DNA from: an uncultured Pseudoflavonifractor sp.
Lineage (GTDB): Bacteria; Bacillota_A; Clostridia; Oscillospirales; Oscillospiraceae
Reading direction: 5' to 3'
Length of the DNA stretch: 10,042 nt
NCBI GenBank assembly: GCA_947575475.1
Contig: CANPNN010000039.1
Span: 1 to 10,042, forward strand
The first letter of the stretch is position 1; each line of letters begins with the position of its first letter. The notes below the pieces were generated by a model. It made no database searches. It saw only the letters and a list, made by a program, of their open reading frames with translations, and was not told the origin of the DNA. Of the stretch, positions 7,801 through 10,042 are shown piece by piece. The position numbers and the translations under genes are program-made.

Positions 7801-9776
7801 GGGCGGAGAAGGTGCAGACGCTCTATAACGCGGTCTTGGCTTGGGAGGATATCATGGCCATCTGCAAGCGGACCCAGGGCATCGACAACGTATATGGAGA
7901 CAACGATATGCTCTCCCGCCAGAATATCCGCTGTATGACCATGTTTGCCGGGGCCTTCATGTACGCCGCAGGGAGCCATATCGGCATCGGCTATTCCTCC
8001 TGCGGCGGGATGGTCACGGGACAGCCCATCGCCCTGTTGGGAGAGGGGGCCGGGGCCAACCGGCTCTTTGGCTGGGGCATCGCCCATGAGATCGGCCACA
8101 ACATGGATAAGCTGGGCAAGGCGGAGATCACAAATAACATCTATTCCATCATGGTCCAGACTTGGGACGGCGGGGCAAACCTCTTCCCCTCCCGGCTGGA
8201 ACTGAGCGGCAAGTACAGCGGCATCTTTACCAAGGTGGCCCAAGGGTACCCCGGGGCGGCCAACGACGTATTTATCCAGCTTGGCATGTACTGGCAGCTC
8301 CACCTGGCCTATGACAGCGGGGAAAAGCCCCTCGATTTCTACAATGCCTTCTTCAAGGCCTGGAAAGCGGGGACCTATACCGCCGGCGCCCAGAGCTATG
8401 ACGACCGGGTGGCCCTCACCGCCGCCGGGGTGGCCAAGCGGGATCTGACGGAATTCTTTACCCGTTGGGGCATGACCTTGAGCGACAAGACCAAGGCCAC
8501 GCTGGCGGGCTATCAGCAGGAGAGCCGGGCCATCTGGTACCTCAATGACCAGAGCCGCCGGGACCGCTTGGCGGGAACGGGACGAGCCACCGGAACGGTA
8601 AAAGCCCAGGCGGTCATGGCGGCGGGAAAGGACAATGAGATCACCCTCTCCATCGACGCCTCCTCCGTCAAGGGGACGCTTCAGGGCTACGAGGTGCGCC
8701 GCAACGGCAAGAGCGTGGCCTTTGTCCCCGCGGGAACAGGGAAAAAGGCGGAGTATACCGATGTGATCGGCTCGGGCAACCACCGGACCTATTCTTATGA
8801 GGTAGTGGCCTATGATACCTTAGGCAACAAGGTAGGCTCTGCCGCCAGGGCCGGGGAGATTCGGGTGGCCTATGACAAGACCCTGGACCCGGCGGAGTAC
8901 GACATTACCGCCAAAAACGGGGCGGTGGTCATCACGCTGAAGAAGGAGACCGCAGTCTCCGGCTTGAAGATCAGCAACCTGCCCTTGGGCGGCGGGGATT
9001 ACACCGTGTCCATCACCGACAAGGACGGAAAGACCACCACCGCCCTCACAGGGGTCTTTGACAAGGACCACAATCAGGCGGTGGACGATTTGGACAGCTT
9101 TGTGGGCTACTTTAAGATGCCGGGGGCGGACAGCAGCGACACCCGCATCTGGACCTATGACGCCAAGACGGTGACCATTACCGGTATCCCCGCGGCAGTG
9201 CGGATGGAGAATGTGAAGCTCATCACCTACCCCGGCGACGACGTGGCCTTCTTGGAGGGAGGGAGCATGGGACTGCTGGCGGAAGACTACCGCTATACCT
9301 CTCTGGACGAGAACGGAAGGGAAACAGAGGAGGTCATCCCCCAAGGGACCTTGGTCATCGTGGGTTCCTACCGGGGCGATCCGGTATACAACACCCTGTC
9401 GGTGACAGGCCGCTTTACAGGCACAGCCTTGGGGGTGGATGGAGAGATGACGGAGACCCAAGTGGTGGAGCGTCCGGTGGCGGGCTATGCCCTCCTCTTT
9501 GCCGAGGTGCCCACTGTGGGAGAGGTGTGCGACATCAGCGACGGCATTTTCCTCTTTGTCCCCGATGTTCAGCAGGAGGCCCAGCTCCAAGGAGAGGAGA
9601 GCCACTGTGATGTGACCAACCTGCTGCCCACCCAGATCAAGGTGGAGCTGTTCCGCACCGATGACCCCGATGACGCGTCCAACAAGCGGGTCACTGCCCA
9701 GACCCAGTGGATCTACAGTCCCGGCGGGGCGCGGGAGGACCTGCCCACGGTGGTGCTGGAAGGAGGGAAGGGCTGA
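4818..9776 (+). CDS. Secreted multidomain M60-family (enhancin/mucinase-like) zinc metallopeptidase with dockerin
   Basis: A 1652-residue exported peptidase, probably cutting mucin-type glycoproteins. Seen in order: signal peptide (MQKKAKTRVLSALIAASMMG..., cleavage near residue 31); beta-rich region; type I dockerin-like pair of calcium loops at about 156-210 (D159-V-N-G-D-G-K-V-D167-G-K-D170 and D190-L-N-G-D-R-A-I-D198-I-V-D201); a discoidin-like stretch to about 370; fibronectin type III modules at about 376-465 and 469-558; an F5/8 type C (CBM32-like) carbohydrate-binding domain at about 573-737; a helical linker; M60 region about 806-1255 with H1090-E1091-I-G-H1094 and Glu1103 as third zinc ligand (HExxHx8E); an Ig/FN3-like module; a lone EF-type loop at 1415-1426; and an unassigned C terminus. 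There is no LPxTG, SLH or terminal membrane helix. The start at 4818 has AGGAAAGGAAG at 7-base spacing and precedes the signal peptide directly. The next gene overlaps by one base. Family firm; mucin as substrate inferred. Confidence 0.92.
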   Translation: MQKKAKTRVLSALIAASMMGSLYVPIPAAAAQGQTTGSVTAAVRIDYAQRLDELQQRELTVELRQGERSLGTVPLAEEGVYTVGGYEAEVSAKNTDGGELLGGSWPGFLEVSFGELPQGEYTLAFSGKGYKPYSQKVTMTDYAQHVVVGTGDATFTLGDVNGDGKVDGKDRSALAAVLGSTRPEDILAYDLNGDRAIDIVDLAYVNRLISATGEAVLRDTARLTLPVNLAAMESEMAGYGTVVTDGQLENVLAEGGAGVTLASEAGEDIVLPVPLDQAVEAQEIQIVSPAGGGTVIAGTVTVEDTAGNRTLLPFDNTPPTGVHATSRTPGSSVITVTLGKKVPVKKVTITVTKTENGNFAAVESVQFLKDIVPEVPVAPNSMVKGLTAEPGSESVSLRWNDLPNVSGYKVLYWPQQNAKEVKELHTDVTRAKVTGLKNLETYVFTVTPTDGRWEGRACDPVTAVPVPASVPDRVDMVHVTALDAALGVSWKEGKSATYYELYYQEKGSSEWKQAGGRLTKAGANIEGLTNDVTYSIYVVAGNDVGKGPKSAIYEGTPKAVKYERPEGIPTQGILENSQISDIRLADAGNYTGSFTPQNMIDNDYRTAWTAQNWWRNEHVVTTFKEPVDLSAAIWVPRLDGTYPTNLRAYSVRVWYEGENLNSAGHLIVPDPKNGGVDNGGTGRDVDTWPNVRGNCAVTNFAILPFGPVENVKKISVAVEQRAYTSVSLSELMFMEYDPAHSLPGEIGALFADTLRTKLAAGVSQGQIDALRQRLESDERNYYLNLDTLADELTLAQELLEQGASKGVLVSGLDSRSNGPDGAKYGQGGSDLQPLGVTVGAGREITVYAEGIPEGESVTLIASQFNAEASEWRTSLGELENGRNILTIPKIGSRAGNNGGSLYVTYSGGSGDGIKLHVRRGMDIPVLELSGWYRMEDPARREVIGTYVDELEAYLAGMTIGSPTSDYRNVTEVSTPVVLLSLPALAVKNALGSGDRAEKVQTLYNAVLAWEDIMAICKRTQGIDNVYGDNDMLSRQNIRCMTMFAGAFMYAAGSHIGIGYSSCGGMVTGQPIALLGEGAGANRLFGWGIAHEIGHNMDKLGKAEITNNIYSIMVQTWDGGANLFPSRLELSGKYSGIFTKVAQGYPGAANDVFIQLGMYWQLHLAYDSGEKPLDFYNAFFKAWKAGTYTAGAQSYDDRVALTAAGVAKRDLTEFFTRWGMTLSDKTKATLAGYQQESRAIWYLNDQSRRDRLAGTGRATGTVKAQAVMAAGKDNEITLSIDASSVKGTLQGYEVRRNGKSVAFVPAGTGKKAEYTDVIGSGNHRTYSYEVVAYDTLGNKVGSAARAGEIRVAYDKTLDPAEYDITAKNGAVVITLKKETAVSGLKISNLPLGGGDYTVSITDKDGKTTTALTGVFDKDHNQAVDDLDSFVGYFKMPGADSSDTRIWTYDAKTVTITGIPAAVRMENVKLITYPGDDVAFLEGGSMGLLAEDYRYTSLDENGRETEEVIPQGTLVIVGSYRGDPVYNTLSVTGRFTGTALGVDGEMTETQVVERPVAGYALLFAEVPTVGEVCDISDGIFLFVPDVQQEAQLQGEESHCDVTNLLPTQIKVELFRTDDPDDASNKRVTAQTQWIYSPGGAREDLPTVVLEGGKG

Positions 9777-10042
9777 TGCGGGGAAAGTCTTTTTGGAGTT
9801 TTCTGCTGGCCCTGTCTCTCCTGCTGGGACTGGCGGTCCCGGCGCAAGCGGCCGGGGTGCGCCTCACGTGGGAGAAGAAAAGCGCAGGCAGCATGGAGCT
9901 TACCATCCGGGGTTTGGGAGAGGAGAGCGTATACGGCCTTCAACTGGAGATGACGGTGGCGGGAGCTTACGCCTCCGCCTCCTTCCGGCCGGCTGACGCC
10001 GACGTCTATACGGAGTGCCGGGCGTCCGCTTCCGAACAAAAT
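9776..10042 (+). CDS. Secreted protein of unknown function, possibly cohesin-like (C-terminal part beyond window)
   Basis: The first 89 residues of an exported protein; the frame is open at the right edge. A clear signal peptide is seen: basic start MRGK, hydrophobic core FWSFLLALSLLLGLAVP, and AQA cleavage site at about residue 25. The mature part begins GVRLTWEKKSAGSMELTIRG and continues with YGLQLEMTV, alternating hydrophobic positions typical of a beta sandwich. The pattern of a short strand, a glycine turn and a 'YGLQLEM' strand resembles the start of cohesin-type domains, but too little is visible to name it. The ATG shares a base with the TGA stop of the M60 gene (TGATG) and has AAGGAGGG 8 bases upstream, so the two genes are almost surely co-transcribed and translationally coupled. 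Confidence 0.75.
   Translation, partial: MRGKSFWSFLLALSLLLGLAVPAQAAGVRLTWEKKSAGSMELTIRGLGEESVYGLQLEMTVAGAYASASFRPADADVYTECRASASEQN

Noticed and set aside
1..10042. CRISPR arrays, insertion sequences, tRNA or rRNA genes
   Set aside because: No spaced direct repeats, transposase motifs with terminal repeats, or tRNA/rRNA-like sequences were seen on reading the window.

Overview
The window looks like chromosomal DNA of a GC-rich, anaerobic, gut-type member of the Firmicutes (Oscillospiraceae-like, for example near Flavonifractor or Pseudoflavonifractor). This is inferred, not proven. The clues are strong AGGAGG-type ribosome sites, Gram-positive signal peptides, a guanine-type riboswitch almost identical in its core to Bacillus xpt, an extracellular flavin reductase with a Firmicutes 'stalk' domain, and a dockerin-bearing M60 (enhancin/mucinase-type) metallopeptidase. 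The codons are GC-rich in the third position, which explains the many long but spurious antisense open frames.

Layout. Positions 1-1904 (minus, cut by the left edge) hold a secreted FMN/FAD reductase of the fumarate reductase/flavocytochrome c family. Positions 1905-2015 are a compact control region with a MerR-type promoter and a cluster of TGWCA half-sites. Positions 2016-2816 (minus) encode a MerR-family regulator whose C-terminal part looks like a small-molecule sensor. Positions 2817-3167 hold the regulator's promoter and, on the plus strand, a guanine riboswitch with a terminator-type expression platform. Positions 3168-4592 (plus) encode an AzgA/PbuG-type guanine/hypoxanthine permease, closed by a strong terminator at 4619-4650. 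Positions 4651-4817 carry a near-consensus sigma-A promoter and a hairpin leader. Positions 4818-9776 (plus) encode a 1652-residue secreted multidomain M60 peptidase. Its stop overlaps the start of a second secreted protein (9776 onward), which is cut by the right edge.

How the parts work together. There are three units. (1) The MerR regulator and reductase lie in tandem on the minus strand, and a long-spacer promoter with a dyad sits in front of the reductase. The obvious model is a small-molecule-responsive switch for an exported electron-accepting reductase. (2) The permease is a purine-salvage unit controlled by its own riboswitch. (3) The M60 protein and its translationally coupled partner form a secreted unit. 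The peptidase has a dockerin but no LPxTG or SLH anchor, and the partner begins like a cohesin-type beta-sandwich protein, so a surface-assembled mucin-degrading complex is plausible. That last idea is inference, because only 89 residues of the partner are visible.
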